Positions 55,601 to 62,139 of a stretch of DNA of 64,000 nucleotides are shown one piece after another. The notes under the pieces are model-generated. The model was not told where the DNA came from. It was given only the letters and a program-made list of their open reading frames with translations, and ran no database searches. Both the position numbers and the translations under genes were made by a program. The number at the start of each line of letters is the position of its first letter. Position 1 is the stretch's first letter. The stretch is from Corynebacterium lactis (GTDB lineage: Bacteria; Actinomycetota; Actinomycetes; Mycobacteriales; Mycobacteriaceae): assembly GCF_900519355.1 (NCBI RefSeq), contig NZ_ULHE01000003.1:124001-188000 (forward strand). The letters are read 5' to 3'.

Positions 55601-57103
55601 CACCACGTCGATATTCCCTGGAAACCCGCCGATCTCACGCAGCGTGAAGGCCGCATTATGCGCCAAGGCAACCAAAACGACGAGGTCGAAATCTTCAACT
55701 ACGTCGCCGCCGGAACCTTCGATGCTGTCATGTGGCAGACGCTCTACCGCAAGCAACGCTTCATTGACCAATTCACTGCAGCCGACCGAGACCTGCGTGA
55801 CATGGACGCCCTCGACGACTCCGCAGCGCAAGCTGCCGCCCACAACAAAGCCATCGCCACCGGCGATCCCCGCTACGTCGACCTGCTCAATCTCGACAAG
55901 CAGGTCGGGCACCTCCAATCCCTGCGCCAAGAATGGGAATCCTCCCAGGCCGCCCACCGACACGCCGTCGACGCCGCCCAGTGGAATATCCGGCGAGCCC
56001 ACAGCCAGCTCGACCAGCTCACCCCGCACCTGGACGAGGCTGCGCAGTGGGCCAGCGCAGCTGAGAACGACACCCGCACCTGGACTACCTCAGACGGCCA
56101 CACCACAACCGACCGTGAGACCGCAGCTCGCTCCTTGGCCTCTGCCCTGGCCGCGATCGCCCACGCGCGCAATAGCGCCCGAGCCCCATTGATGAGCGTC
56201 GGCGACGTCGCCTTTACCGCACGCTACGACTACAGCGACGTCGAAGTCGGCCTCGCTGATGCCGAGGAAGTTGTGCGCTTCCGTGTCAGCGTCGACGAGA
56301 TCGCCGAGGCCATCACCCCCACCATCGACGATAAGGTCTCTACACGAGCCTGGGGCTTGCTCACCCGACTCGAAAACCGCGTCGGCGACATCACCCGCAC
56401 CCATGCCCGCCTCTCCCAAGACCTTGAAGTCGCCGAATGCGACCTGTCCAGACTCAACACGGCACCGGCAGCAGCCCCCTTTGCCCATAGGGATGAATTA
56501 GCAGACGCTATTGCCCGCCGCGATGACCTCCGCGAGGAACTCAGAAAAGAAAACACCTCGGAGAAGGCAAAGCGTCTCAACACCGAGCGCGAGCAGCGCA
56601 TGGCAGCTCGCGGCCGCGAACCCATGTGGACACTCGAGCTCTCCCCCACCGAAGGCTATGCCAAGGCCGTTCACGCTACCGAGGACCGTAACGCGGTGAT
56701 CCGACAGGCAAAAACCCGCGAAGCGACATCACTGCGCGACAGCGGCCTGATCAGCGATATCGAGTGCGAACGTCGCGTCCGCGCGATCAATCCCGCGCCC
56801 ACCGACGACCTTGACGCTGATATTGACTACGACCTCATCGACGACGACACGCTCACCGCACTGGCCATCGAATACCCCTCCGGCATCAGCCACCGGATGC
56901 GCGAAGAAATCGAAAGCCGAGGAATCGCCGTCTCAGCAGCCCCCGCCACGTCTGCTTCAGCAGTCGACCGGCAACTGCTTGCGCAGCGCCTGCGCGACGC
57001 CGTCATCGCTGTCGCAGGCACACCCCATCAGCGGCCCACCGCGACCGAGGCGAATAACCAACACAGCAACACCAATGACAATGAGGAGAGTTTGGAAGCA
57101 TAA
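49649..57103 (+). CDS. Giant methylase-like / SNF2-type helicase protein of the element
   Basis: A 2,484-residue protein. Residues 1 to about 268 are low-complexity (Ser/Gly/Asp/Arg) and overlap another coding-like frame. From about 270 the protein is ordered. An N6-adenine-methylase-like region lies near 700-800 (EVLEPGCGIGGFIGAAPE as motif I, AIGNVPFNKDD in place of NPPY). The helicase has Walker A NHVVGAGKTGTMFMAAAEL near 1475, LIVDEAHMYKNLM near 1635, TFATGTPIANNLAEIW, and the C-terminal helicase block GTGANLQRRAVALHHVDIPW ... QREGRIMRQGNQNDEV near 1975-2015. The last 400 residues are helical. Proteins of this plan occur in ICEs and large plasmids as anti-restriction or DNA-processing factors. 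AAAGGAGG and the start MARRKITDSNQLSLFDSDSF support translation from 49649. Confidence 0.85.
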   Translation: MARRKITDSNQLSLFDSDSFADLADKEKGNLGNDARRSTRRPLDAAFDGRRNLRYETGSSIPSADQSDSDSPGRQSIPQRTSGRTQRRVPSTNRPGATGEVWENGNRRPDQKGSPSAAVSVPPTSVRNQTNDPSSRSKRGTVVKSTSADDGSSAISNSIDQSGRSDESNGAQSPRGIGTADRPGEHRQEVGSPQQPGGLARDAASDSALPAVDEPKSAISDIRAGHGKAVGAGTDASSQSGDLRRADGADHREVAGRGGEYLPGGRFTLGTGTTLDPDRYQQLASDLASREHSATADESIEGYALAMWRSQLNAAATLSGLVPSKDGTMAINPFWHTFSRMLSGFPDADVRAMVDSPEATDDYVYRAELELARRGYFYDDTAPPTEVEQHIAAVAFGKIALDDLSDNQAEAIYNYFTNANERGTFTGPADTMLTPLQAWAYDATSLIVADRVAADPSHYVEQLRSGQTDSPLVRDALLPHLGHDLLLEAWAEGYVRRTATDTPAIALVDSEVGDLDDETLSASHAALIEASKGAPVHIRPVLDEIASEAYAELTNRTEHFDTGEATYVVTTTSPEEASQCLGQALSFVPPAQSLAPRGPKGRARANIDAIRLVAQLDTDNRWPTADEQRILAAYSGWGGASQIFDKNNTQWTKEYGELLDALPEGVTVTDLSSSVNTAFYTAPGVTKAMWDALETAGFSGGEVLEPGCGIGGFIGAAPETAHMTGVELDPIASRISSLLYPTDTVVNQSFTKLSTESKPFSAAIGNVPFNKDDKPHDPRYNPKGLSVHNYFISKSTELVQPGGYIALITSVSTSDAAMPTARKQITTNADVVTAVRLPEETFRTVAGTSVISDLLVLRVREPGQVPDERTLQWLSTENISLGSTTLTTNSFFAANPGNIIGTQSVGYDRFKEPIMRVNADEDTIAPQLSEILTREITAAVASGRGHTVPAVTNAQREALSEFTTVNATAEPIPGTITYTRDADGTYHFTQYEANGTWVPVTVAKAYHREWAELIDLREAEKTLQDAYKEDKGVAQAQQRLHSLYDAYLAAHGPINRFEIQPGRAPSATAQNKAFQALAADWRAANGYEPGDPLPDDTETLLREQAAEAVPKKVQKHLGKLRDDPDMQRVLALEVFDEGAGTATKSALFFRNPARTTTRPTHADSLPDAISIARSETGGLDLRRIAELTDRDVETVTDELLDDGLAFRDPASPDELIDRGDYLSGFVADKLATARLAAETDPRLRANVTELLAVQPPEITDFAIRPGATWIPTAYYEQFAAEKLGAAGWSRLKISRGSGEWKVSVDSTYWAWGGNADMAYGLVVANNRAGKTYNFQATGQAREATNQGVGCNRKDGVAVPAFKTFEAILNLSAPQASWSKEWVESRGIKPGTHGQATAFLARKAQALQEEFSDWVMSDPGRAREVTRAYNKAFNGFVPRTYDGSARALPGLGDKFTPYDYQRNAVERIVNEPAVLLNHVVGAGKTGTMFMAAAELKRLGLAHQPWMVVPNHIADQVTREAIQWYPGAQVLSAAGISDKTGRARFIAQTASRDWDLVIVPQSVFELIPVDAETQIDYFQGQLATTRRSLTQAKATADGAKTPTVKQIEGAVKRMENHLEKLLDSPRDQTMTINQTPCDYLIVDEAHMYKNLMRTSQVSDLSHPGSKKASDLDMKLQWLRAAKAERGTASPVATFATGTPIANNLAEIWVMAKYLRPDVCQSLGIDDVNAFGATFTEQVSDVEVKPSGTGLRQKVRTAAYTNIAELANASSLFMDVVTTDDITARLPRLASGASNRVIEFDVEQEVKDFIHDLGVRSDYDWDADPDRRRTASALGRNVTGPEIDMALKIASDGRKVTLDGRLAGLTIDGPGSRVGAVATTIIDQWNKTKDRTYTTADGSPSPKPGGVQIVFCDTGTPGGAGFSIYDAIRDELTARGMDRTRIAFVHEWDKDKATLFQKCNDGDIDVVIGSTAKMGTGANLQRRAVALHHVDIPWKPADLTQREGRIMRQGNQNDEVEIFNYVAAGTFDAVMWQTLYRKQRFIDQFTAADRDLRDMDALDDSAAQAAAHNKAIATGDPRYVDLLNLDKQVGHLQSLRQEWESSQAAHRHAVDAAQWNIRRAHSQLDQLTPHLDEAAQWASAAENDTRTWTTSDGHTTTDRETAARSLASALAAIAHARNSARAPLMSVGDVAFTARYDYSDVEVGLADAEEVVRFRVSVDEIAEAITPTIDDKVSTRAWGLLTRLENRVGDITRTHARLSQDLEVAECDLSRLNTAPAAAPFAHRDELADAIARRDDLREELRKENTSEKAKRLNTEREQRMAARGREPMWTLELSPTEGYAKAVHATEDRNAVIRQAKTREATSLRDSGLISDIECERRVRAINPAPTDDLDADIDYDLIDDDTLTALAIEYPSGISHRMREEIESRGIAVSAAPATSASAVDRQLLAQRLRDAVIAVAGTPHQRPTATEANNQHSNTNDNEESLEA
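49746..50456 (+). CDS. Nested open reading frame inside the helicase gene, coding-like
   Basis: A 236-codon frame in the +1 phase, entirely inside the first ~270 codons of the helicase gene. Its product looks like an ordinary helical soluble protein (MMPDDLPDDHWMQPLMVDET, TKLVRQFLLLTNQTATPLAV, RELQEKFGKTETDDQIRRAR), with Trp, Leu and charged residues well spread, unlike the low-complexity product of the main frame. In a hand count of 50 codons from 49749, 31 have G/C in position 3, against 15 of 50 for the main frame over the same bases. AAGGGAAACTTGGGAA precedes the ATG. It ends exactly where the helicase frame becomes ordered. No family is recognised; it is likely a real overprinted or ancestral gene. 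Confidence 0.6.
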   Translation: MMPDDLPDDHWMQPLMVDETFDTKLVRQFLLLTNQTATPLAVNLFLRELAEELSDGFLPRIDRELQEKFGKTETDDQIRRARRRLLFQFRQHQFATKLMTPALEANEGRWSSLHPLMTAHRPFRTPSTRVDAVMRVTVRKAHEELGLPTDPESIDKRWEALNNQVDLLVTQRQIQLYQQWMSQKAPYPTSERDMEKLWEREQMQAANQVIYEELTEPIIAKSLDEEENISRAEDLL

Positions 57104-57265
57104 CCACTAGATACCATCTGCTTTGGCCAGTGCACTGTAAACACATTCGGGGTGGTTTACGAGTGACGTTGGGAACCATCCCGACAGCTCAATGTGAAGT
57201 GTCTTTCTTTTTGTGCGGCTAGCGTTTATCCGCTAATCGTGTTGTGTAGCTGTACTGTGGCTACC

Positions 57266-57294
57266 AGCCCGCTGGTTGTGGTGACCGGCGGGCT
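57266..57294 (+). promoter_or_regulatory. Hairpin in the leader of the AbiE-associated gene
   Basis: AGCCCGC and GCGGGCT enclose a 15-base loop and are followed by CATTTTATC, then AAGGAG and the ATG 24 bases on. This is terminator-like but lies before a gene, so it may be an attenuator. GTAAAC/GTTTAC at about 57,137-57,160 is a second inverted repeat in the 57,104-57,317 gap. Confidence 0.45.
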
Positions 57295-57317
57295 CATTTT
57301 ATCAAGGAGTACTGACC

Positions 57318-57644
57318 ATGACAACGGTGCAACGCGGGGTAAAGTTTCGTCGCCCCTTCGTCGTGCCTGATTCCCTCGACGAACTCCACGGCCCCGCCTC
57401 TGGGCCATTGACCATCCCGCTGACCGTCTTCTGGGCCAACCCTATCCCTCGCGTAGTTGACACTGGTGATGACGACGTCCTTGCCGATGTTTATCGCGAG
57501 ATCCTGGGTACCGCTACCTACGACGAGTTAACTGCGCTGGTCAACAAGGATGCGCTCATCCGGCTATGGGACGCCATGCCCGGCGACCGGGTCCTCCGAG
57601 CCGCGTGGGAAGCCCGCTTCCCGCAGCTAGCCTCCCATGAATAG
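57318..57644 (+). CDS. Small protein associated with AbiEii-type nucleotidyltransferases
   Basis: A 108-residue protein (MTTVQRGVKFRRPFVVPDSL, GPLTIPLTVFWANPIPRVVD, LTALVNKDALIRLWDAMPGD). Actinobacterial proteins of this type are commonly found just before an AbiEii nucleotidyltransferase, as far as I recall. Here the next frame overlaps its stop and starts like such a toxin but ends after 26 codons. AAGGAG is well placed before the ATG. Its role as antitoxin or regulator is not established; it may now be orphaned. Confidence 0.6.
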   Translation: MTTVQRGVKFRRPFVVPDSLDELHGPASGPLTIPLTVFWANPIPRVVDTGDDDVLADVYREILGTATYDELTALVNKDALIRLWDAMPGDRVLRAAWEARFPQLASHE

Positions 57645-57717
57645 CACGCTTGACTTTCAACGCACTGTAACCGGCATCGCCCTTGCCGCCTGTCAAGGCG
57701 CAGGCTTAGAGCCCTAA
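57637..57717 (+). pseudogene. Truncated start of an AbiEii-like nucleotidyltransferase toxin
   Basis: Twenty-six codons, MNSTLDFQRTVTGIALAACQ and then GAGLEP, before a TAA. The segment F-Q-R-x-V-x-x-I-A-L-A-A resembles the N-terminus of AbiEii/AbiGii toxins, which continue FALAGGxALxxHG; that continuation is absent. The start overlaps the upstream stop as ATGAATAG, as expected for a coupled pair. It is read as a remnant left by deletion. Confidence 0.5.
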
Positions 57718-58130
57718 GCATCATTGCGCCTAGTGGGGCTACCGCTTGCGGTCATGCGGGCCTGCCATCATACGGTATAGAGGTATCCACCAGGTGCGGG
57801 CACGCGGTATTACCTGCAGGAGTCAATGCGGAGTCCTCGGATAACGAATAAAGGCACGCCCCCCCAATCAAAAGAACTCCCCAGAGTCACGCGAGACGTA
57901 GAGTGTAGTCCCATCGGGCTGACTCTCTGGCGGGGGGGGGCTGTTTTCGCTGCCACTGCGCGCCATTGCCCAGCAAATGTGCGCGACCTTCACCGCACAG
58001 AAAATAGAGGGGGATTTTTCCAATACCCGCAGCCGCCTGCTTACTCGCATCTAGCTCATGCATAAGGAGAATCTGAACAGCCCTCCGAGACTCCTGCGCA
58101 ACCATCGTTGGAAGCAATTCTGGCGCAAGC
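57718..58130. other. Intergenic region with a repeat block and a G9 run
   Basis: About 410 bp without a credible gene. Block 7 of the CCGCA repeats lies at 57,740-57,812. A run of nine G occurs near 57,932-57,940. Short open frames here have no coding character. It may be what remains after loss of the AbiEii gene body. Confidence 0.5.
57740..57812. repeat. CCGCA-type repeat block 7
   Basis: CTACCGCTTGCGGTCATGCG at the left (core palindrome ACCGCTTGCGGT) and GGTGCGGGCACGCGGTATTA at the right, with a degenerate centre. Units are mostly in the inverted orientation (TGCGGx) compared with blocks 1-5. Confidence 0.75.
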
Positions 58131-58508
58131 CTAGCTGGCAGCTAGCTTCTGCGCCCGCTGATACGACACACCAAGAACCTCACCCATATCACGCACAGTC
58201 ATCCCCTCACCCCGCATAGCAACAGCCAAAGCACGAGTGCTCTGCTGCGCCACAGCTGTCAACCTTGCAGCCTCCTCACGCTGCTGTTCAGCACGAGCCT
58301 TCAACTCTGCAATATGCGAGGGGAGGATGACCTCAACAACAATATCCAGCTCCTCAGGACGACACCCTGCCTGATACGCCATAGCTTCCCGCATCTCATC
58401 AGCAGCATGAGCTAAACGCTTCGTCTGCGACACCGCCCCCAACTCCGCACACTCCAACACCCACACGTCACCAGACCCCCGCTCCGCAGTCACTGTGTAC
58501 GTATACAT
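58131..58508 (-). CDS. hicB: HicB-like antitoxin with C-terminal HTH
   Basis: A 125-residue protein: a partial RNase-H-like HicB fold (MYTYTVTAERGSGDVWVLEC ... AADEMREAMAYQAG) and a C-terminal HTH (MTVRDMGEVLGVSYQRAQKL). It would neutralise HicA and repress the operon. The ATG at 58508 follows TGGAGGT, inside the end of hicA, leaving two bases between the genes. HTH rather than RHH is the DNA-binding form here, shared with the HicB-like protein at 43,285. Confidence 0.82.
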   Translation of the reverse strand: MYTYTVTAERGSGDVWVLECAELGAVSQTKRLAHAADEMREAMAYQAGCRPEELDIVVEVILPSHIAELKARAEQQREEAARLTAVAQQSTRALAVAMRGEGMTVRDMGEVLGVSYQRAQKLAAS

Positions 58509-58510
58509 TG

Positions 58511-58720
58511 TTACCTCCACCAGCCTTTCCCTAATTCTTCCGCATACTGATCGAAAAACTTCCTCGCTGTCACATCGTCAATCTCTCGATGTCTGCCCAG
58601 CGTCCGAGTCGTATTGCCCACCCGGTAGGCATCGTGGCGAGTAAGGGCAATCTCCTCAAACTCAAGACCACGCCGCTTGGCTTCAGCCCTCAGTTTCTTA
58701 ATCACAGCGGTTCGCTTCAT
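58511..58720 (-). CDS. hicA: HicA-like mRNA interferase toxin
   Basis: A 69-residue protein with the dsRBD-like HicA plan: MKRTAVIKKLRAEAKRRGLE, then EIALTRHDAYRVGNTTRTLG with the catalytic His in a TRHD context, and RHREIDDVTARKF, the actinobacterial form of the usual PRHxEI ending. The usual Gly-Ser/Gly-x-His loop is altered (TRHD), but the following strand and RHREI are intact. It precedes hicB, the standard order for this toxin-antitoxin pair. Confidence 0.8.
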   Translation of the reverse strand: MKRTAVIKKLRAEAKRRGLEFEEIALTRHDAYRVGNTTRTLGRHREIDDVTARKFFDQYAEELGKGWWR

Positions 58721-59127
58721 AAACTCTAGTCTATCCCGGGGCGACTTATCAAGTCAACCCGCTATAGACGATTTGAACACGCCTTCCCGGAACCGCCTCA
58801 ATGGGGTACACCCCTGATTTCTGCTCTACGCACTGATCCGTCGGCAACACACACCGACTCCGAAACGACGCAGCCAACGAACAGCGAATCCCCAGACCTA
58901 GAACTCTAAGCCCCCCCTGGTACCTGGTGCGGATACCGCGTGCGGTCATGAGGTCATGCTCTCCTGCGGTATTGCGGTACCTCCCGCTGGCGGGCGTGCT
59001 GTCACACGGTCACGACCGCAGACGACGGACGACGACGCCTTCTCCATGATCTCTGAAGGCTCCACACGCGGGTTTTCGCGTGGTCAACTACGCACCTTGG
59101 CCAACCACAAAGCAGTAGTATCCCCCG
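58721..59127. other. Intergenic region with repeat block 8
   Basis: About 400 bp without a convincing gene. It contains repeat block 8 (58,925-59,017) and a small hairpin CACGCG/CGCGTG (59,065-59,082). GACGACGGACGACGACG follows the block. It is probably the leader of hicA on one side and the terminator region of the transfer operon on the other. Confidence 0.5.
58925..59017. repeat. CCGCA-type repeat block 8
   Basis: GGTGCGGATACCGCGTGCGG with core ACCGCGTGCGGT, then CCTGCGGTATTGCGGTACC (two inverted units at an 8-base step), CCCGCTGGCGGG and a final CACGACCGCAG. Longest and most varied of the eight blocks. Confidence 0.8.
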
Positions 59128-59855
59128 TTAGGCCTCTGCCACAGCCGCATCCACCTCATCAACTACAAGGCCACTGTCCTGCTCCGAGGCATCCTGACCA
59201 TCACTCATCGCTAACTCCGCCGCCACGGCCACGCCCACCCCCTCCGGATAGGCCTGCTCGGCAAATTCCAGCGCATCAGCAGCCTCATCAACGACCTCCC
59301 ATTGCGCCGACTGCTCAGCCATCACCTGCCCCACCAGAACCTGACTCACCTGCCCCGACGAGGTGATGTCACTGCCCGCCACAGACACCTGCTGCTCCAA
59401 CTCCTCCGCTGTCCTTGCGGCCTCCGCAGCAGCAACCGCGACCATCCCCACAGCCAACCCACCATCTACCCCGGCAGCTGCATCACGGCGCGCGAGCGCA
59501 CCGCCGACCGCACCTGCGCCGCCGCATCCTGACTATCCTCCGCTGCTTCACGCGCACGCCACGCCTCCTGCGACCACCGCTTCACTTCCTGGGCAGAGGC
59601 AGGCAGACCACGGCGAGAAAGCTCCTCTGCAATCACTCGCTGATCCGATGCCACCTGCCGCGACGGTGACTGAACCTGCGCCACCCAGGCATACCGCACA
59701 AGAGCCCCCACCGGCGCCGACGCCACCCTACGCGCCGACAACGGCCGGGTACGCCGCACCACCGCCGGATTCGTCCGCTGCACCTGCGTCGCGGCGCGTA
59801 GTACCCGGGAGAGCACTCGCCGTACACGCTGATCATCTACGCTGTGCTTATTCAT
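59128..59855 (-). pseudogene. Element-encoded protein of unknown function, split by a frameshift in a CG repeat
   Basis: Two minus-strand frames, 129 and about 110 codons, join into one Ala/Glu/Arg/Val-rich helical protein of about 241 residues if two bases (one CG) are removed from CTCGCGCGCC near 59,475-59,490, or one base is added: AAAQVRSAVRSR then RDAAAGVDGGLAVGMVAVAA. The first half has ASDQRVIAEELSRRGLPASA and a Trp-rich helix; the second is acidic (LEFAEQAYPEGVG). No family is recognised. It overlaps the DUF4913 gene by eight bases (ATGAATAA), so it is the last gene of the transfer operon. Confidence 0.6.
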
Positions 59856-60363
59856 CTTCTACCTCCTGCGCCTCAACCGGATCTGACGGCAGCGGCTCAA
59901 GCACAACATCACGCCCAGGCTTAGACCGCTCAAATGGCCCGTTATGCCGCTGGGTCAACCAATTCATGTGGAAATGCCCGATCGTGCGTAGCCACTCCTC
60001 CTCCCCCGTGGCCGGGGCAGCAGCCACCTTCGCCTCAAAGGTGCCCCACATCAGCATCATCCGACGCAACACCGCCGGGTGCGCCCACCACCTTGGCGAC
60101 CAATGAATCTCCGACGTTTGCGGAAACATGATGGAGACATAGGAGTCAAAGAAGTCGAAGACATCGGCATACCGGTTCTCCTGCTCCGGGTGCAGATTCT
60201 TCGCCACCCACCCGGCCACCGCAGCCCGCGCCTGGGACTCAACCGCTTCGGCAAACCCCTCACTCGTGGCAACCTCAGCTATCTCCTCGGCCACCGCATC
60301 GGCCATGAGCTCTGCGATATGCGGTGCCATCGTCTTTTCCACAGCATCATAGAAAAAATCCAT
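59848..60363 (-). CDS. DUF4913 family protein
   Basis: A 171-residue soluble protein. The central part FDFFDSYVSIMFPQTSEIHWSPRWWAHPAVLRRMMLMWGTFE and the segment EEEWLRTIGHFHMNWLTQRHNGPFERSKP match DUF4913 as known from actinobacterial conjugative plasmids (xxRWWxHPxxxxRLxxLWxxxE, then a D/HxxxL...GPFxxC/S ending). The N-terminal 50 residues are a long amphipathic helix. The function is unknown. It always seems to accompany coupling proteins, and here follows one by 36 bases. Confidence 0.78.
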   Translation of the reverse strand: MDFFYDAVEKTMAPHIAELMADAVAEEIAEVATSEGFAEAVESQARAAVAGWVAKNLHPEQENRYADVFDFFDSYVSIMFPQTSEIHWSPRWWAHPAVLRRMMLMWGTFEAKVAAAPATGEEEWLRTIGHFHMNWLTQRHNGPFERSKPGRDVVLEPLPSDPVEAQEVEDE

Positions 60364-60399
60364 CGCCTACACACCAACTTCCTTTTCTCTACCTGGTCT

Positions 60400-62139
60400 T
60401 TAATCTTTCAGCGCCTCAGCAATAGCCGGCTCAAATTCGTGCTCCCACCACGGCACAGCCTCCACCAGCATCGGCGCAGCCTTCTGTGGAATCACGACCA
60501 TCACGCCAAACGGCAACGCCTGCAGCTCTGCCACCGATAGCGTCCTTTTCTCCCCCTTCGAGGTACTGCGCGAGGCCTTCCCCCACGTCCCATCCGACGA
60601 CCGCGACACACGGTACTCCTCATGATCGCCAATGAAGGCTGATAGCTCCGCGAGGAACTTCTCATCCTTAATGCCACCGCCGTAGACCACACAGGAGTTG
60701 GTCAACATGTCGCGAATCGAGTCTTCACCCCACACTCGTTTGCCTTGCGTAAAGGACTGCAAAATCGTCGTGATGATAATCGAGCGGGAACCATAGTGGG
60801 AGTACTTATTGGCAAGCTCGCCCCACTTGACTGTGTTCGCGGCCTCATCCAACGGACAGATCAGCGGCACCGGCAGCCGACCACCCGGCTGCGTCTCGCC
60901 GTATTCTTCGGCCGCATCCATCAGTGTCACCAGCAGCGCCAGCGTCAGCGCCGACGCACTAGTCGGGCCTTCCTTACTCAGCAAGTACATCGTCGGACGC
61001 CCGCCAGTCTGGCAGTCCTTAATAAACGCGTCGGCATCAAAGCGGCGCTTTCCCGCCGCCGGAGTAACCCACGTGCCTGGAACTTCGTGTTCCAGCGCAG
61101 CAATCATCTGCTGGGCGTTGCCGAAAACACCCGAGCGGGTTCGCGACGTCAACTCGTACTGCGCCTCCAGCGCGTCAGCCTTACGATTCCACCCATGACG
61201 GCGCAGCACCTCCACCGGGGTGCGGTCAGTCTCCGACCCGGCCCAGGCAACAATGTCGGTAATGGGCAAGTCGTCACAACACGCCGCGAGCAGCCAGCCT
61301 GCCACCAGGCGTTGACCACCCTCAGAGAACATGTCGCGGCTGCCTTCGCTCAGGCCCGCGTCATCGCGAAACAGCCGAGCCAAGCCCGTCGCGGCAGCAT
61401 CCCACTCATCCTGCGGCCTGCGGCGAATGAAATCCAGCGGGTCAAAAAACCAATCCGGATCATCCTTTGCCCAAATACGCTGCGGATCGAAGACAAACAC
61501 CTCACCTACTGCCCTACGTCCAGCAATGGAATCGTCAACCGTATCCCGCTTGTTCGACGAGGTAATCACCCCACCGGGAGCAGTGAGAATCTGAGGCAGC
61601 ACCTGCGTAGACGTTTTACCGCGCCGAGCCGCCCACAGCTGCGTCAGCAGCGTCTCGAAGTCGACGTAGATCTTCCGCCCCGTGCGAATCTCGCGACCGA
61701 GCAAAATACCGGGCGACGCCTCCGCACACAGATGCAGGCCCATACGATTTACTGCTGCACGAGCGTTCTTCTCCGACATCGAGGAAATATCCTCCTTCGA
61801 GGCCATGTGCTTGGCGGCCGGAATCACGGCCCGGCCTTTCTTCTTCGACCGTCTAGAAAAAACCATGACGATCACGACTGTGGCCACCATCGCCACAACA
61901 GCGGCGACGACACCAATGCCGATGCCTTCTGCCACCCCAACCGCGATGCGCCCCTTGGCCACACTGACCGCAAGCGCAATGGGATTAGCCGGAACACTCT
62001 GCCGCTCACCGCCGAAAACCGGTGCCAGCGCCAGGCCCGCCCACGCTACCAACCACACCATGGCCACGAGGGCAAGTACGACCGCGAGCTGTTTTTCGTT
62101 TCCACCTGGCTCTTTAAGATTTCGGACATTGGTCGCCAT
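60400..62139 (-). CDS. Type IV coupling protein (VirD4/TraG/TraD-like)
   Basis: A 579-residue protein. Two membrane segments (about 18-40 and 75-95) are followed by the cytoplasmic ATPase. The P-loop is LTQLWAARRGKTSTQVLPQ, where the usual first Gly of GxxxxGKT is Trp169; Lys175-Thr176 are intact. VFVFDPQRIWAKDDPDWFFDPLDF and the TraG/TraD C-terminal block VPLICPLDEAANTVKWGELA ... IIITTILQSFTQGKRVWGED confirm the family. It recruits the relaxase-DNA complex to a secretion channel. The ATG abuts the stop of the previous gene (TAAATG). Confidence 0.9.
   Translation of the reverse strand: MATNVRNLKEPGGNEKQLAVVLALVAMVWLVAWAGLALAPVFGGERQSVPANPIALAVSVAKGRIAVGVAEGIGIGVVAAVVAMVATVVIVMVFSRRSKKKGRAVIPAAKHMASKEDISSMSEKNARAAVNRMGLHLCAEASPGILLGREIRTGRKIYVDFETLLTQLWAARRGKTSTQVLPQILTAPGGVITSSNKRDTVDDSIAGRRAVGEVFVFDPQRIWAKDDPDWFFDPLDFIRRRPQDEWDAAATGLARLFRDDAGLSEGSRDMFSEGGQRLVAGWLLAACCDDLPITDIVAWAGSETDRTPVEVLRRHGWNRKADALEAQYELTSRTRSGVFGNAQQMIAALEHEVPGTWVTPAAGKRRFDADAFIKDCQTGGRPTMYLLSKEGPTSASALTLALLVTLMDAAEEYGETQPGGRLPVPLICPLDEAANTVKWGELANKYSHYGSRSIIITTILQSFTQGKRVWGEDSIRDMLTNSCVVYGGGIKDEKFLAELSAFIGDHEEYRVSRSSDGTWGKASRSTSKGEKRTLSVAELQALPFGVMVVIPQKAAPMLVEAVPWWEHEFEPAIAEALKD

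Noticed and set aside
57932..57940. Phase-variable G9 tract
   Set aside because: It is not inside a credible gene, and no promoter is placed across it.
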